From JAGQIB01 sp041393395 (GTDB lineage Bacteria > ARS69), in the NCBI GenBank assembly GCA_041393395.1, contig JAWKKG010000005.1:310001-374000 (forward strand): a stretch of 64,000 bases of DNA, written 5' to 3'. Under the pieces are notes generated by a model. The model saw nothing but the letters and a program-made list of their open reading frames with translations, was not told the origin of the DNA and did no database searches. Position 1 is the first letter of the stretch. Each line of letters begins with the position of its first letter. Both the position numbers and the translations under genes were made by a program. Below, piece after piece: positions 19,798 through 29,004 of the stretch.

Positions 19798-20562
19798 CTA
19801 ACCTTCCAGCGCGTCCTCGAATCGCTTTCGATACCGACGGCTCAGCGGGACTTCCACGCCGTTGTCGAGCCGGATCCGGCCATCACCGGACGGCGACACC
19901 CGGACTTCCCGCACGCGCTCGAGCCGGACGAGCGCCGTGCGATGCACGCGAATCCAGCGGGTGTCGTCGAGACGGTTTTCGAGCTCGGTCATCGTCTCCC
20001 GGAGAAGATGACTCTCCTTCCCGCAGTGCAGCATCACGTAGTTGCCGGCCGACTCGATCCAGTCGATCGTGTCGAGCGGCACGAGGCGGACGCGACCCGG
20101 GGAACGCACGACGAGATGGTCGCGCACCGGCTCGCCGGATTCCCGCCCGAGCAGGCGGCGGATGGACTGCGCGAGACGGCGGCGCGAGTCGTGCACGATC
20201 GCCGCGCGGGCGCGGTCGAGCGCGTCGCGGAAGCGCTCGTCACGGAACGGCTTCAGCAGGTAGTCGAGCGCGTGCGCGTCGAAGGCGCGGAGCGCATGCC
20301 CGTCGTGCGCGGTCACGAAGATGACCTCGGGCAGATCGGCCTCGTCGTCGTCGAGCGCCTCGAGGACGTCGAAGCCGTCGACCTCCGGCATCTGCACGTC
20401 GAGCAGGACGAGGTCCGGCCGCGTGCGACGGATCATCTCGATCGCCGGTGCGCCGCCGTCCGCCTCCCCCACGATCTCCACGTCGGCCTCGCGCGCGAGC
20501 AGATCCCGCACGCGCGAGCGGGCGAGCGATTCGTCGTCCACGATCACCACGCGTAGCGTCAC
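19798..20562 (-). CDS. LytTR-family response regulator
   Basis: A 254-residue regulator: receiver (VVIVDDES, phospho-acceptor in LVLLDVQMPEVDG, Lys in YLLKPFRDERF) and a C-terminal LytTR DNA-binding domain (IDWIESAGNYVMLH, then WIRVHRTALV and PLSRRYRKRF). These are the AlgR/AgrA/LytR-type beta-strand DNA readers. The GTG at 20562 overlaps the stop of the sensor kinase gene as GTGA. Targets unknown. Together with the kinase it follows a glycosyltransferase gene, which suggests control of surface sugars or wall-related genes. Confidence 0.94.
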   Translation of the reverse strand: MTLRVVIVDDESLARSRVRDLLAREADVEIVGEADGGAPAIEMIRRTRPDLVLLDVQMPEVDGFDVLEALDDDEADLPEVIFVTAHDGHALRAFDAHALDYLLKPFRDERFRDALDRARAAIVHDSRRRLAQSIRRLLGRESGEPVRDHLVVRSPGRVRLVPLDTIDWIESAGNYVMLHCGKESHLLRETMTELENRLDDTRWIRVHRTALVRLERVREVRVSPSGDGRIRLDNGVEVPLSRRYRKRFEDALEG

Positions 20563-21668
20563 GCCGGCTCCTCCTCCGGACCTTCGTCCACGGGCATCTC
20601 CACGATCACGCGCAATCCGCCACCCTCCCGCGGCTCCAGCGTGAGTTCTTGCCGCTCCCCGTATGTCCGCTGCAGCCGCTCCGCGGTGTTCGAGAGGCCG
20701 ATCCCCTTGCGCAGCGCGACGTCGACCGGCACGTCGAGGCCCGGGCCGTCGTCCTCCACGATCACCCGGAGCCGATCGCCGTCGCGGCGGGCGCGGATCG
20801 AGATCTCCCCGCCGTCGTACCGGGACGCGGTCCCGTGGCGAATCGCGTTCTCCACCACGGGCTGCAGCAGCATCGGCGGCACGAGCAGCGCGCGCAGGTC
20901 CTCCGGCACGTCGAGCTCCACGCGCAGGCGATCCCCGAACCGCACCTGCTGGATCGCGACGTACCGGTCCAGGATCTCGACCTCCCGCGCGAGCGGAACG
21001 AGCGACTCGTCGACGTCATCCAGGGTGAGGCGCAGCAGCTCGCTCAGGTCGGCCACCACGCGCTCCGCCGCGCCCGGATCCCGGCGCACGAGCGCCTGGA
21101 TCGCGTTCAGCGTGTTGAACAGGAAGTGCGGGTGGAGCTGGAGACGCAACGCATCGAGCCGCGCCTGCGTCAGCTGCGTGCGCAGCTCCGCCGCCGCCAC
21201 ACGCTGCCGGTGCAGCTCCTGCAGCGTGCGCCAGACCCACTGGCCCACGACCATGGTCCAGTAGATCAGCAGATTGCGATGGAACGCGAACAGCAACAGC
21301 GCACGGAAGTACCCGCGGTAGGAGTAGCCCATCTCCTCCGGGGCCACGAACGTCAGGTGCGTCCAGGTGTTCAGCGCGATCTGCGCCCACGCGAACGCCA
21401 CCGACAGGAGCAGGTGGACGAGCGCGCTCCGGACGCCGGGCAGCGGGAAACGTCGGCCGAGCCAGAAGACGACGGGAAGGAGGAGTCCCCACTCGTACCA
21501 CGCCCACAGGCGGACGGTGATCGCCCACTCCAGCGTGGCACCCTGTCCCCACGCCACGGTGGAATAGTAGAGCTGGGTGCCGAAGAACAGCCCGGCCGCC
21601 GTGCAGACGACGAACCAGGCCGCCACGCGGCCGGGCCACGTGGCGAGGACGCGGGCGAGACGCTCCAT
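20559..21668 (-). CDS. LytS/YehU-type membrane sensor histidine kinase
   Basis: A 369-residue kinase with four N-terminal helices and then the His_kinase (PF06580) motif LRLQLHPHFLFNTLNAIQAL, in which the second His of HPHFLFN region is the phospho-site. The ATPase part has PVVENAIRHG and DDGPGLD and ends with GIGLSNTAERLQ. No extracytoplasmic sensory domain is present, so the helices themselves probably sense the signal. It starts nine bases after the stop of the sulfotransferase/GT2 gene with no good ribosome site (CGGGGC), and its stop overlaps the LytTR regulator start. Confidence 0.92.
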   Translation of the reverse strand: MERLARVLATWPGRVAAWFVVCTAAGLFFGTQLYYSTVAWGQGATLEWAITVRLWAWYEWGLLLPVVFWLGRRFPLPGVRSALVHLLLSVAFAWAQIALNTWTHLTFVAPEEMGYSYRGYFRALLLFAFHRNLLIYWTMVVGQWVWRTLQELHRQRVAAAELRTQLTQARLDALRLQLHPHFLFNTLNAIQALVRRDPGAAERVVADLSELLRLTLDDVDESLVPLAREVEILDRYVAIQQVRFGDRLRVELDVPEDLRALLVPPMLLQPVVENAIRHGTASRYDGGEISIRARRDGDRLRVIVEDDGPGLDVPVDVALRKGIGLSNTAERLQRTYGERQELTLEPREGGGLRVIVEMPVDEGPEEEPA

Positions 21669-21677
21669 GCCCCGAGT

Positions 21678-24600
21678 CTAGCGCGGATCCCCGGCCGCCA
21701 CCGGAGACGCGACGTCATCGGTCCCCGCCGCCCCGCCGCTCGTCCCCGACTCGCCGGTCCGGTACACCCAGGCGCCCCGCGCGACCGCGATCGGATGGCC
21801 GGCCTCGGGAAGCGCATCGATCAGACGTCGCATCTCGTCCTCGATCGGAGCGCCGTCCCGGACTCCGCCGGCCGCGGCGACCGCTTCGGAGCGGATCAGC
21901 ACGCAGGCCGGATCGAGGGAGTCCACCGACGTGAGATGACCGCGGTGACGTCGCCGACGTTTCTCCGCGAAGCGCGCCGCACGTCGCGGTTCGCCCTGGA
22001 GACGAACGTGCTGGGCGCCGCGCCCGAGGTTTCCGGTGGCGGCGAGGGCACCGATCTCCGGGTGGGCGCGCATCACCTGCACCATCTCCTGCAACGCGTC
22101 GTCCGTGAGCAGGACGTCGGGCGCGACGAGCAACGTGTCGCCGCCGGACGCCAGAGACGCCGCCAGATCGCGACCACGCACGAACACCGGCAGGTCGCCG
22201 ACATGTCCGTACCGACGGAACAGTCGCTCGACCGCCTCGCCCGGCTCCCCGCCGACCACGCCGACGTGCAGTCGGTGCGTCCCCGCCGAGGGCTCGGGCG
22301 TGGGACCCGCCGACCGGGCATCGGCTGGCCGCTCCGCCGCGCCCGGAGTCCCGCTTGCGGCACGCTCCCGCCAGCGGCGATCGGCGTTCCACGAGTGGGA
22401 CGTCTCGATTGCCGGGATCGGCACCCGCGGGCGGCGCGGCCTCGTGACGAGCGACTCGAACGGATACGAGCCGAGCTCCGCGGATGGATCCATCTCCCAC
22501 TTCGCCTTGAAGACCTCGAAGTTCCGTTCCATCGCCTCCCGGTAGTCGATCTTCTCGCCCGCGAACGTGCGGCTGCCCACGTGGTGCACGAACACGTCGA
22601 GCGCGTATCGTGCCGAGAAGCCCGCCTGGGCGGCCCGGAGACAGAAGTCGTCGTCCTCGAAGTTGCCGAGTCCGAACACGGGATCGAACCCGCCGATCGC
22701 GTCGATCAACGTACGACGGACGAGCCAGCAGAAGGCCGGAAGGCGGCGCGCGGCGTGGCTCTGTCCGGCGAACTCCGCCGACCGCTCGAGCGCGAACGCA
22801 TCCAGCTCGTCGAGGTCCCCGTATCCGGGGTGCGCCAGCACCTGCGGGCCGCTCGCGTAGTTCGTCATCGGGCCCACGATGCCGCAGTCCGGGTGATCGT
22901 CCAGGACGTCGAGCAGGCCGGTGAGCCAGCCGCTCGTGACCACGGTGTCGTTGTTCAGCAGCACGATCTCGCGTCCGTGCGCGGCCGCGATGCCGGCGTT
23001 GCAGCCTTCGCCGAAGCCGCGGTTCCCGAGGTTCTCGATCAGGAGCACGTGCGGCCGAGAGGCGGCCCATTCGGCGAGCCACTTCCCGGTGCCGTCGGTC
23101 GAGCCGTTGTCGACGACGACGATCTCGTGCGGCTCCGCCGTGTGTCGCTCGATCGACTCCAGACATCGCTGTGTATGCGGGAGCTGATTTCGCGTGAGGA
23201 TCACGATCGACGCGGCCGGGCGGAGACCGTCGCCTCCGGCTTCACCCACCGACCGGCTGGGCACCCAGGGACGGATCCTCCCCTGTCCCGTCGGGATGAA
23301 GTTCCCCTCCGGGTCGGCCACGTAGTCGACCGGGACCTTGCCCGTCCAGCGGGAGGAGAGCAGGCGCTCGTTCTCGCCCGCGCGCGAGAAACGCTCGGGA
23401 CCGGACATGGACTCGTGGTGCGTGAGCACGCTCGCGGGCTGGTACACCACCCGCGCGCCGCTCGTCCCCGCCTTGAGACACAGATCGACGTCCTCGTAGC
23501 CGTTCCAGAAGAACGTGTCGAAGCCGTCGATCGACTCGAACAGCTCGCGGCGGATCAGCAGGCACGCGCCCGTCACCACGGGAACCTCCTGCGCGACGTT
23601 GACCTCCCGTGCGTCCGCCGGCAATCCGTAGTGCAGATGGAACGCAACGAGCGGGACGCTCGTCTCCCGCGAAAGGAGCGCGACGCCCGCGTGCTGCACC
23701 TGCCCGTCCGGGAACAGCAGCTTCGCGCCGACCACGCCCACGGTCGGATCGTCGAGCGTCTCCAGCAACGGCTCGAGCCAGCCCGCGTGCGCCTCGGTGT
23801 CGTTGTTCAGGAACAGCAGGTTCGGCGTGGACGCGAGCGCCGCGCCCTGGTTGCACGCGGTGGCGAAACCGAGGTTCTTCTCGTTGCGGACGATCTTCAC
23901 GTTCCCGTCGAGACACGCGAGGAGCTCCGGCGTCGAGTCGGGGGACGCGTTGTCGACCAGGATCACCTCGAACGAACCCTCCGGCGTGTTCGCCGCCAGG
24001 GATTCCAGGCACTTCTCGGTGAGCTCGGCACGACCGTAGAGCGGGATCACGATCGAGACCCGGGGGTCGCCCTCCGGCACGTCGTAATCGCGAACGATCG
24101 TGGTTCCTTCGCGGTCGAGCCGCGCGCGGAGCGCCGGCCCCGCCGGCTGGGCGGCAACCTGCTCTTCCGATGCGACCGCGTGGCTTCGTCCCCGCGTCGC
24201 GGCCGCGAGATGATCCTCCAGATCCCGCACCCGGTCGCGCAGTCGCGCCACGCGCGCCGTCCGCTCGAGCACGAGCTTCGCCATGGTCCCGCCGCCCGCG
24301 GACGCGCGTTCGGCCCACGGGAAGAACAAACCGCCCGCCTCGGCGAAGGAGTACGCCACGCAATCCAGGGCCGCCCCATCGTTCGCGATGAGGGCCTCGG
24401 TGACTTCGCGGTTCCAACCCGGAAGTGGATCCGAAGCGGAGCGGTGATGCCGCAGCGACGGATCCAGGAACGTATCGACTTCGGCCGCCACGATCTCGGG
24501 AGCGTTCGGCCACACGATGCGCAGTTCGTTCGAAATCCGGTCCACGACGCCGCGCCAGTCGCCGAGCAGGTCTCCGTACCAGAGCGAGCTGCGCACGCTT

Positions 24601-25112
24601 CCGCGCGTGGCACGCTCGGCCACGAGCACGTGCTCGAGCCACAGCAGGTGCGCAAACCCCGACTCCATCCCCTCGCGTTTCACGAGCGACGCCGCGACCT
24701 CGCGCGAGTCGCGTTGTGCGAGCAGGAACCGCGGTGTCACGTCGAGCTCCTCGAGGACGGGCGCCCAGAGCGGAAGCAGGCGACAGAGTCGCGGGTCCTT
24801 CACGGCCCAGAGCGCAGAGTCCCCGAACTCCTTCTCGAGGAGATCCCGGAGCTGTCGGCGGACAGGCGCGAGGTCCGGTCCGCGGAGGCGCTCCGCATCG
24901 ATCGGGCGGGGGTCGTCCCAGGTGCGACCGAGGTGCGCGAGGGCCACGTCGTGCAGGAACACGATGTCGGCGTGTTCCCAGTAACCCTTGGGGTTCGCGG
25001 GGCTCGGCGGCATCAGGTTCGAGCCGAGCTCGGCGCCGAGCAGGTGCAGGACTCGGGTCAGGGCGGACGTACCGCTCCGGTGCATCCCGAGGACGAGAAT
25101 CGCGGTCGACAT
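21678..25112 (-). CDS. trimodular sulfotransferase / tandem GT2 glycosyltransferase
   Basis: An 1144-residue fusion. Residues 1-260 are a PAPS-dependent sulfotransferase-like domain with the P-loop LGMHRSGTSA (9-16). GT2 domain one spans about 350-590 (VSIVIPLYGR, LFLNNDTEAH, NGYEDVDLC) and GT2 domain two about 631-850 (ASIVILTRNQ, VLLNNDTVVT, NFEDDDFCLRA); both keep the nucleotide-sugar motifs. From about 944 a third GT2-like repeat is recognisable but degenerate: VAPDVLLTDDA stands where NNDT should be. No membrane helix is seen. GGAGG is four bases before the ATG. It probably builds and sulfates a surface glycan or glycoprotein. The downstream LytS/LytTR genes lie nine bases away. Confidence 0.88.
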   Translation of the reverse strand: MSTAILVLGMHRSGTSALTRVLHLLGAELGSNLMPPSPANPKGYWEHADIVFLHDVALAHLGRTWDDPRPIDAERLRGPDLAPVRRQLRDLLEKEFGDSALWAVKDPRLCRLLPLWAPVLEELDVTPRFLLAQRDSREVAASLVKREGMESGFAHLLWLEHVLVAERATRGSVRSSLWYGDLLGDWRGVVDRISNELRIVWPNAPEIVAAEVDTFLDPSLRHHRSASDPLPGWNREVTEALIANDGAALDCVAYSFAEAGGLFFPWAERASAGGGTMAKLVLERTARVARLRDRVRDLEDHLAAATRGRSHAVASEEQVAAQPAGPALRARLDREGTTIVRDYDVPEGDPRVSIVIPLYGRAELTEKCLESLAANTPEGSFEVILVDNASPDSTPELLACLDGNVKIVRNEKNLGFATACNQGAALASTPNLLFLNNDTEAHAGWLEPLLETLDDPTVGVVGAKLLFPDGQVQHAGVALLSRETSVPLVAFHLHYGLPADAREVNVAQEVPVVTGACLLIRRELFESIDGFDTFFWNGYEDVDLCLKAGTSGARVVYQPASVLTHHESMSGPERFSRAGENERLLSSRWTGKVPVDYVADPEGNFIPTGQGRIRPWVPSRSVGEAGGDGLRPAASIVILTRNQLPHTQRCLESIERHTAEPHEIVVVDNGSTDGTGKWLAEWAASRPHVLLIENLGNRGFGEGCNAGIAAAHGREIVLLNNDTVVTSGWLTGLLDVLDDHPDCGIVGPMTNYASGPQVLAHPGYGDLDELDAFALERSAEFAGQSHAARRLPAFCWLVRRTLIDAIGGFDPVFGLGNFEDDDFCLRAAQAGFSARYALDVFVHHVGSRTFAGEKIDYREAMERNFEVFKAKWEMDPSAELGSYPFESLVTRPRRPRVPIPAIETSHSWNADRRWRERAASGTPGAAERPADARSAGPTPEPSAGTHRLHVGVVGGEPGEAVERLFRRYGHVGDLPVFVRGRDLAASLASGGDTLLVAPDVLLTDDALQEMVQVMRAHPEIGALAATGNLGRGAQHVRLQGEPRRAARFAEKRRRRHRGHLTSVDSLDPACVLIRSEAVAAAGGVRDGAPIEDEMRRLIDALPEAGHPIAVARGAWVYRTGESGTSGGAAGTDDVASPVAAGDPR

Positions 25113-25270
25113 CGGGCCTCCTGGGCTCGAAGGGACCGTGCGCGGGGTGCGGAGCCGGATGAGGCACGGATCGGGAAGTCTGCCCTCCCGATCGGCCGTT
25201 TCGTTGCCGGATTTGAGCGGTTCTGGGCGTCCTTCGTCGCGAATGGCCCGGCGCCATCCGGGGGTGCCGC

Positions 25271-26128
25271 CTAGGGGGTCAGGCCCGCCGGCACCCCGTC
25301 CGGGAACGTCGCCTCGATCGCGGCCTGGATGCGCCCGATGCGGTTCTCGGGGCTCGGATGCGTGCTGAAGAAATCCGAGCCGCGCGCCGCCCCTCCCGTC
25401 GCCTCGTCCAGGATCTCCATCACCCGGATCATCGCGCGCGGGTCGTAGCCGGCCTCGGCCATGAAGCGGACGCCGAGCGCGTCGGACTGGAGCTCGTCGT
25501 CGCGGCCGTAGCTCATGTTCACCATCTGCCCGATCATCGCCGCCATCTGCGCGGAGCCCACGCTCTCCGAACCGACCGCCACCGCGCCGATCAGCCCCTG
25601 GGTGAGCCGATCCTTCGCCATGCGCTGCGCGCCGTGCCGCGCGACCACGTGGCCGACCTCATGGCCGAGCACTCCGGCGAGCTGCCCCTCCGTCTCGAGC
25701 CGCCCGAACAGCGCCTGCGTGATGAAGATCTGTCCGCCCGGCAGCGCGAACGCGTTCACGGTCTCCGGATCGCGGAGCAGGTGGAAGTCGAACTGCCAGT
25801 CCGTGTCCGCGGCCGCACTGCGAGCCACCACCCCCTGCCCCACGCGATCCACGACCGCCTGCGCGCGAGCATCCGGATGAAGGCCGCCGTACGTGTCGAT
25901 CATCTCCGGAGCGGCCTGCAGCCCGAGCGCGATCTCCTGGTTCGGCGTGAGCGCCAGGTACTGCTTCTCGCCGGTGACGGGGTTGAACTCCGAAGAGCCG
26001 AAATACGACACGAGCGCGAACAGCCCGACGACGACCGCGATCAGCAGGCGCGCCTTCCCGCCGCTCCGCGCGCGCGGGTACGGGCGAAGCTGCATCGCCG
26101 GCGCGCGGCGAACGACCATCGGGGTCAC
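25271..26128 (-). CDS. M48-family zinc metalloprotease
   Basis: A 285-residue protein with one N-terminal membrane segment (LLIAVVVGLFALVSYFG) and an M48C catalytic domain. Zinc ligands are His156 and His160 in HEVGH and Glu212 in DDELQSDALG. NAFALPGGQIFIT upstream of the active site is the conserved M48 strand. This matches BepA/LoiP-like periplasmic proteases that act in outer-membrane quality control; it lacks BepA's TPR tail. The GTG at 26128 has GGAGG seven bases upstream and overlaps the upstream gene's stop as GTGA. Confidence 0.93.
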   Translation of the reverse strand: MTPMVVRRAPAMQLRPYPRARSGGKARLLIAVVVGLFALVSYFGSSEFNPVTGEKQYLALTPNQEIALGLQAAPEMIDTYGGLHPDARAQAVVDRVGQGVVARSAAADTDWQFDFHLLRDPETVNAFALPGGQIFITQALFGRLETEGQLAGVLGHEVGHVVARHGAQRMAKDRLTQGLIGAVAVGSESVGSAQMAAMIGQMVNMSYGRDDELQSDALGVRFMAEAGYDPRAMIRVMEILDEATGGAARGSDFFSTHPSPENRIGRIQAAIEATFPDGVPAGLTP

Positions 26129-26631
26129 GACGCGACCTCCGGGGTCACGGGAACGAACTCTTCCTTCTCGAGCAGCTCGTAGATCGCGCCCGACACCGCG
26201 CCGAAGATGACGTGCGTGGAGAAGAACGCGAGCCCGCGAACGCCGAAGAACCACGGGAACGCGAGCGTCAGCGAGTAGACGTTGATCGCGTACAGCATCG
26301 CGCCGAACACCGCGCCGCCGATCAATCCCACGAAGAAGCCCCACCGGTGCAGCATGATCGCGGACACGAACGCGAACGCGAGGGAGAGCGCGTAGTGGAT
26401 CGCGAGCGCGACCGCGAGGACACGGCCGTCGAACGTCGCGGGCGGGGCGAGCACGCCGTCGCCGAGCCCGATCGAGGCGACGAGCCGCAGAAACACCCAC
26501 GGATTCGCGGCCGGAATCGGCGGAACCACCCACAGGTTCAGGAACAGGAACACGGTGCCGGCCACGAGCCCGGCCCAGAACGCGGCGCTCCAGTCCATCA
26601 CCTGGCGCATGCCGCGGGGAGTCGCGGTCAC
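26125..26631 (-). CDS. four-helix inner-membrane protein of unknown function
   Basis: A 168-residue protein with four hydrophobic helices (AFWAGLVAGTVFLFLNLW, ALAIHYALSLAFAFVSAIML, FFVGLIGGAVFGAMLYAI, AFFSTHVIFGAVSGAIYELL) and a short charged C-terminus. It resembles small DUF6789-like membrane proteins, but I claim no function. GTG at 26631 with GGAGG six bases before. Its stop overlaps the M48 protease start, so the two are coupled and may act together. Confidence 0.75.
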   Translation of the reverse strand: MTATPRGMRQVMDWSAAFWAGLVAGTVFLFLNLWVVPPIPAANPWVFLRLVASIGLGDGVLAPPATFDGRVLAVALAIHYALSLAFAFVSAIMLHRWGFFVGLIGGAVFGAMLYAINVYSLTLAFPWFFGVRGLAFFSTHVIFGAVSGAIYELLEKEEFVPVTPEVAS

Positions 26632-26854
26632 TGGATCCCTCCGGCTCGATTCCACGCACGACGCGGGGGCGGATCCCCGGCCGGCCGCGATGATAGGACC
26701 TCCGAGCCGAGGCCCGCCATCCCGCGATTCGGGGTGAGCCGCCGGCCGGGCGCAACGACCGTGGCCTTCCTTGGCATCCGTTGGCACCTCGGGACGCCGG
26801 CGGGTTTCAGCCGGACGACCGGCGTGCCGAAGTGGGATCAGGGAGGGACCCGAA

Positions 26855-27595
26855 TTGCGCCAGCGACTCGCGCTTCTGTTTCTCGTGCCGGGGATCGTGC
26901 TCGGATTGCTCGGGACCCCGTCGGCCCCGAGGGCCGAGGACGAAGTCGACGTGGAGACCGACGTCGAGGAGGCCGTCTCCACCGGCACCGCCTGGGTCGT
27001 GGCCCCCGCGTTCGCGGTGACGAACGCGCACGTCGTCTCGGAGTCCGACACGGCCGAGCTCGTGGCCCGGGACGGGGCCATCATCGCGGCCACCGTCGTC
27101 GCCCGGGATCTCACGCAGGACCTCGCCCTGCTCCAGCTGCGCGAGGAACGTCCGCGGCCGGCACTCCCGGTGGCGGTGCACCCGGCCTCCCTCGGGACGA
27201 CCGTGTTCACCGTGGGATTCCCGCGCGTCGACGTGATGGGCCGGTCCCCGAAGCTCTCGCTCGGTGTCGTGAGCGGCACGTCGGGCGTCCTGGACAATCC
27301 GGATCGCTACCAGATCTCCGTGCCGATCGAGCCCGGCAACAGCGGCGGTCCGCTCGTGAACCTCCGCGGCGAGGTCGTGGGCGTGGTGACGTCGATGCTC
27401 GCCGTCGAAGACGGCTACGGCAGCTTCCGCACCGTACCTTCGGTCGCCTACGCGTCGAAGTCCGCCGCGATCGCCGCGCTCCTCGAGAACGCCGGCGTAG
27501 ACGTCCCCTCTCCGGAGGAAGACACCGGCGACCGCCCGCTCGAGGATCTGGCCGAGCGAGTTTCCTCTTCCGTCCTGCTCGTGCTCGGCTCCTAG
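26855..27595 (+). CDS. secreted trypsin-like serine protease (S1, DegP-type without PDZ)
   Basis: A 246-residue protein with a signal peptide (to about residue 27) and a trypsin_2 fold with His59 (TNAHVV), Asp89 (TQDLALLQL) and Ser163 (PGNSGGPL). It lacks the PDZ domains of DegP/DegS, so it is a short periplasmic protease. The TTG at 26855 is chosen because AGGG lies seven bases upstream and it sits exactly at the signal peptide. Divergent from the four-helix membrane protein gene; convergent with the repeat lipoprotein gene, with a terminator between. Confidence 0.88.
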   Translation: MRQRLALLFLVPGIVLGLLGTPSAPRAEDEVDVETDVEEAVSTGTAWVVAPAFAVTNAHVVSESDTAELVARDGAIIAATVVARDLTQDLALLQLREERPRPALPVAVHPASLGTTVFTVGFPRVDVMGRSPKLSLGVVSGTSGVLDNPDRYQISVPIEPGNSGGPLVNLRGEVVGVVTSMLAVEDGYGSFRTVPSVAYASKSAAIAALLENAGVDVPSPEEDTGDRPLEDLAERVSSSVLLVLGS

Positions 27596-27628
27596 TCCGA
27601 GCGCGCTCGCCTCTCGCGAGAACGAAAG

Positions 27629-27657
27629 AGCCCGGGCCGCGCGAGGCGACCCGGGCT
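27629..27657. terminator. bidirectional stem-loop terminator
   Basis: AGCCCGGG and CCCGGGCT form a perfect 8-bp stem around a 13-base loop, flanked by AACGAA and TTCGTT which can extend the stem. It sits between the convergent protease and lipoprotein genes and can serve both. Confidence 0.7.
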
Positions 27658-27682
27658 TCGTTCTGCGGGCTCGAGCTCGGAA

Positions 27683-28813
27683 CTAGAGCTTGAGGCCGAG
27701 CTTCTCGACGGTGCGGTAGGTGAGGCCGCCCGTGGCCAGTCCGTTCTTGGCCTGGTACGCGCGAACCGCCGCCTGCGTCTGCGAACCGTAGACGCCGTCG
27801 ATCGGACCCGGATCGAATCCGGCGTTCTTGAGCGACGTCTGCAGACGGCTGACGAAGCCACCCGTCATGTTCGTCTCGCAGATCACCGGACGCCACTCGA
27901 GGTAGCTCTCCTTGACCATGACCTTCTTGGTCACGGAGCCGTACTCGGCCGGGATCTCGTGCTTCACCTGCTCGGGCGCCTTGACCTGCTGGAGCACCTT
28001 GACCGTCTTGAACTCGGCCGGGATCTCGACGCGACGCGTCGTGGCCTCTTCCTTGACGACCATGCGCTTCACGGTGCTGTACTCCGCGGGCAGCTCGACT
28101 TCCTCGACCCGCTCCGGCGTCTTCACCACGCGCTTGCTCACCGTCTCGTAGCGAGCCGGCTCGGTCACGAGGCACATGATCTCGCCCGTGCCGTCTTCGA
28201 CCTTCTCGATCGGGCCGCGGCCCTTCTTCCAGTAGGTCCGCTCCGGCGTCACGAGCACCTTCTCGGTGACCGTGTCGTACGTGGCGGGAACGACGCGCAG
28301 CTCCTTGCGGGCCGGCTTCGTCATGACGTTCTCCTCGACCCACTCGTAGGTCGGCGGAACGACCTCGAGCTTGTACGAGGCTTCCTTGGTCTGGATCTTC
28401 TGCTCGGCCCAGTCGTACTTGGGCTGCATGACTTCGATCCGCGAACCGGCTTCCTTCAGCATGACCTGCTCGGTCTGCGTCTCGTAGACCGGCGGGACGA
28501 GCACGCGGGCGTAGCACTGACCCGGCTCCGCGTTCGGCGGGAGCAGGTCGGAGCCACCGGTCATCTGGGTCTGGGTGCCGCCGGTGCTGGCGAGACGGGC
28601 GGCCTCCTCGCGCGCCTTGCGAGCGGCTTCCTCGGCCTCCTTGCGAGCGGCTTCTTCCGTCGCAACCTTCGCCTGGAGCTGCTCGATCTTCTGCTGCTGC
28701 TCGGAGTAGGTCTGGTCGAGGTCGGCGACCTGGGTATCACGCGAGGCGCACCCGGAGATGGCGAGCGCGACCACACCGACCGGCAGAGCGCGCCGAAGCA
28801 CATTCCACGTCAT
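27683..28813 (-). CDS. repeat-bearing lipoprotein with C-terminal peptidoglycan-binding domain
   Basis: A 376-residue lipoprotein: lipobox AISGC (Cys22), an Ala/Glu/Lys-rich coiled coil (about 33-75), then about eight copies of a 23-residue repeat (consensus P-A-x-Y-x-T-V-x3-V-x-V-K-x-A) between residues 103 and 310, and a PG_binding_1 domain (about 315-376, NAGFDPGPIDGVYGSQTQAA). Repeat four holds an insertion with KKGRGPIEK. Three Cys flank the repeat block (QCYARV, IMCLV, VICETN). The layout suggests an outer-membrane anchor at one end and murein binding at the other. GGAG lies eight bases before the ATG. Similar hypothetical proteins occur in other phyla; function not known to me. Confidence 0.85.
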   Translation of the reverse strand: MTWNVLRRALPVGVVALAISGCASRDTQVADLDQTYSEQQQKIEQLQAKVATEEAARKEAEEAARKAREEAARLASTGGTQTQMTGGSDLLPPNAEPGQCYARVLVPPVYETQTEQVMLKEAGSRIEVMQPKYDWAEQKIQTKEASYKLEVVPPTYEWVEENVMTKPARKELRVVPATYDTVTEKVLVTPERTYWKKGRGPIEKVEDGTGEIMCLVTEPARYETVSKRVVKTPERVEEVELPAEYSTVKRMVVKEEATTRRVEIPAEFKTVKVLQQVKAPEQVKHEIPAEYGSVTKKVMVKESYLEWRPVICETNMTGGFVSRLQTSLKNAGFDPGPIDGVYGSQTQAAVRAYQAKNGLATGGLTYRTVEKLGLKL

Positions 28814-28895
28814 TCAGGGGTCTCCTTGGCTGGTACGGTTGGCACCCGCTGCGAGGTGCGAGCGGGCGGAACGGGCTCGGCGGACGGCCCACCGA

Positions 28896-28917
28896 GGTCC
28901 GGATAACGTACCGGACC
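28896..28917. promoter_or_regulatory. 22-bp inverted repeat upstream of the repeat lipoprotein gene
   Basis: GGTCCGG and CCGGACC are separated by eight bases, 80 bases before the lipoprotein start. On the minus strand the spacer contains TACGTT, a possible -10 hexamer, so a protein bound here would block the promoter. Hairpin function in RNA is the alternative. Confidence 0.35.
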
Positions 28918-29004
28918 CGTCGCGGGGCGAAAAGTCACCTCTTTTACAAGCATTGCGTGGAGCTTCTCTTTCGGAGAATTCTAAAGCGCAGAGCTAGTCC
29001 CCAC

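Noticed and set aside
16719..20324. A 3.6-kb plus-strand open frame opposite the subtilase
   Set aside because: Antisense shadow; the minus strand has the full Asp/His/Ser protease triad and a signal peptide.
20448..25274. A 4.8-kb open frame on the plus strand antisense to the kinase and glycosyltransferase genes
   Set aside because: It is rich in Arg, His, Asp and Leu with no domain, which is what antisense frames look like in GC-rich DNA; the minus-strand proteins have clear motifs.
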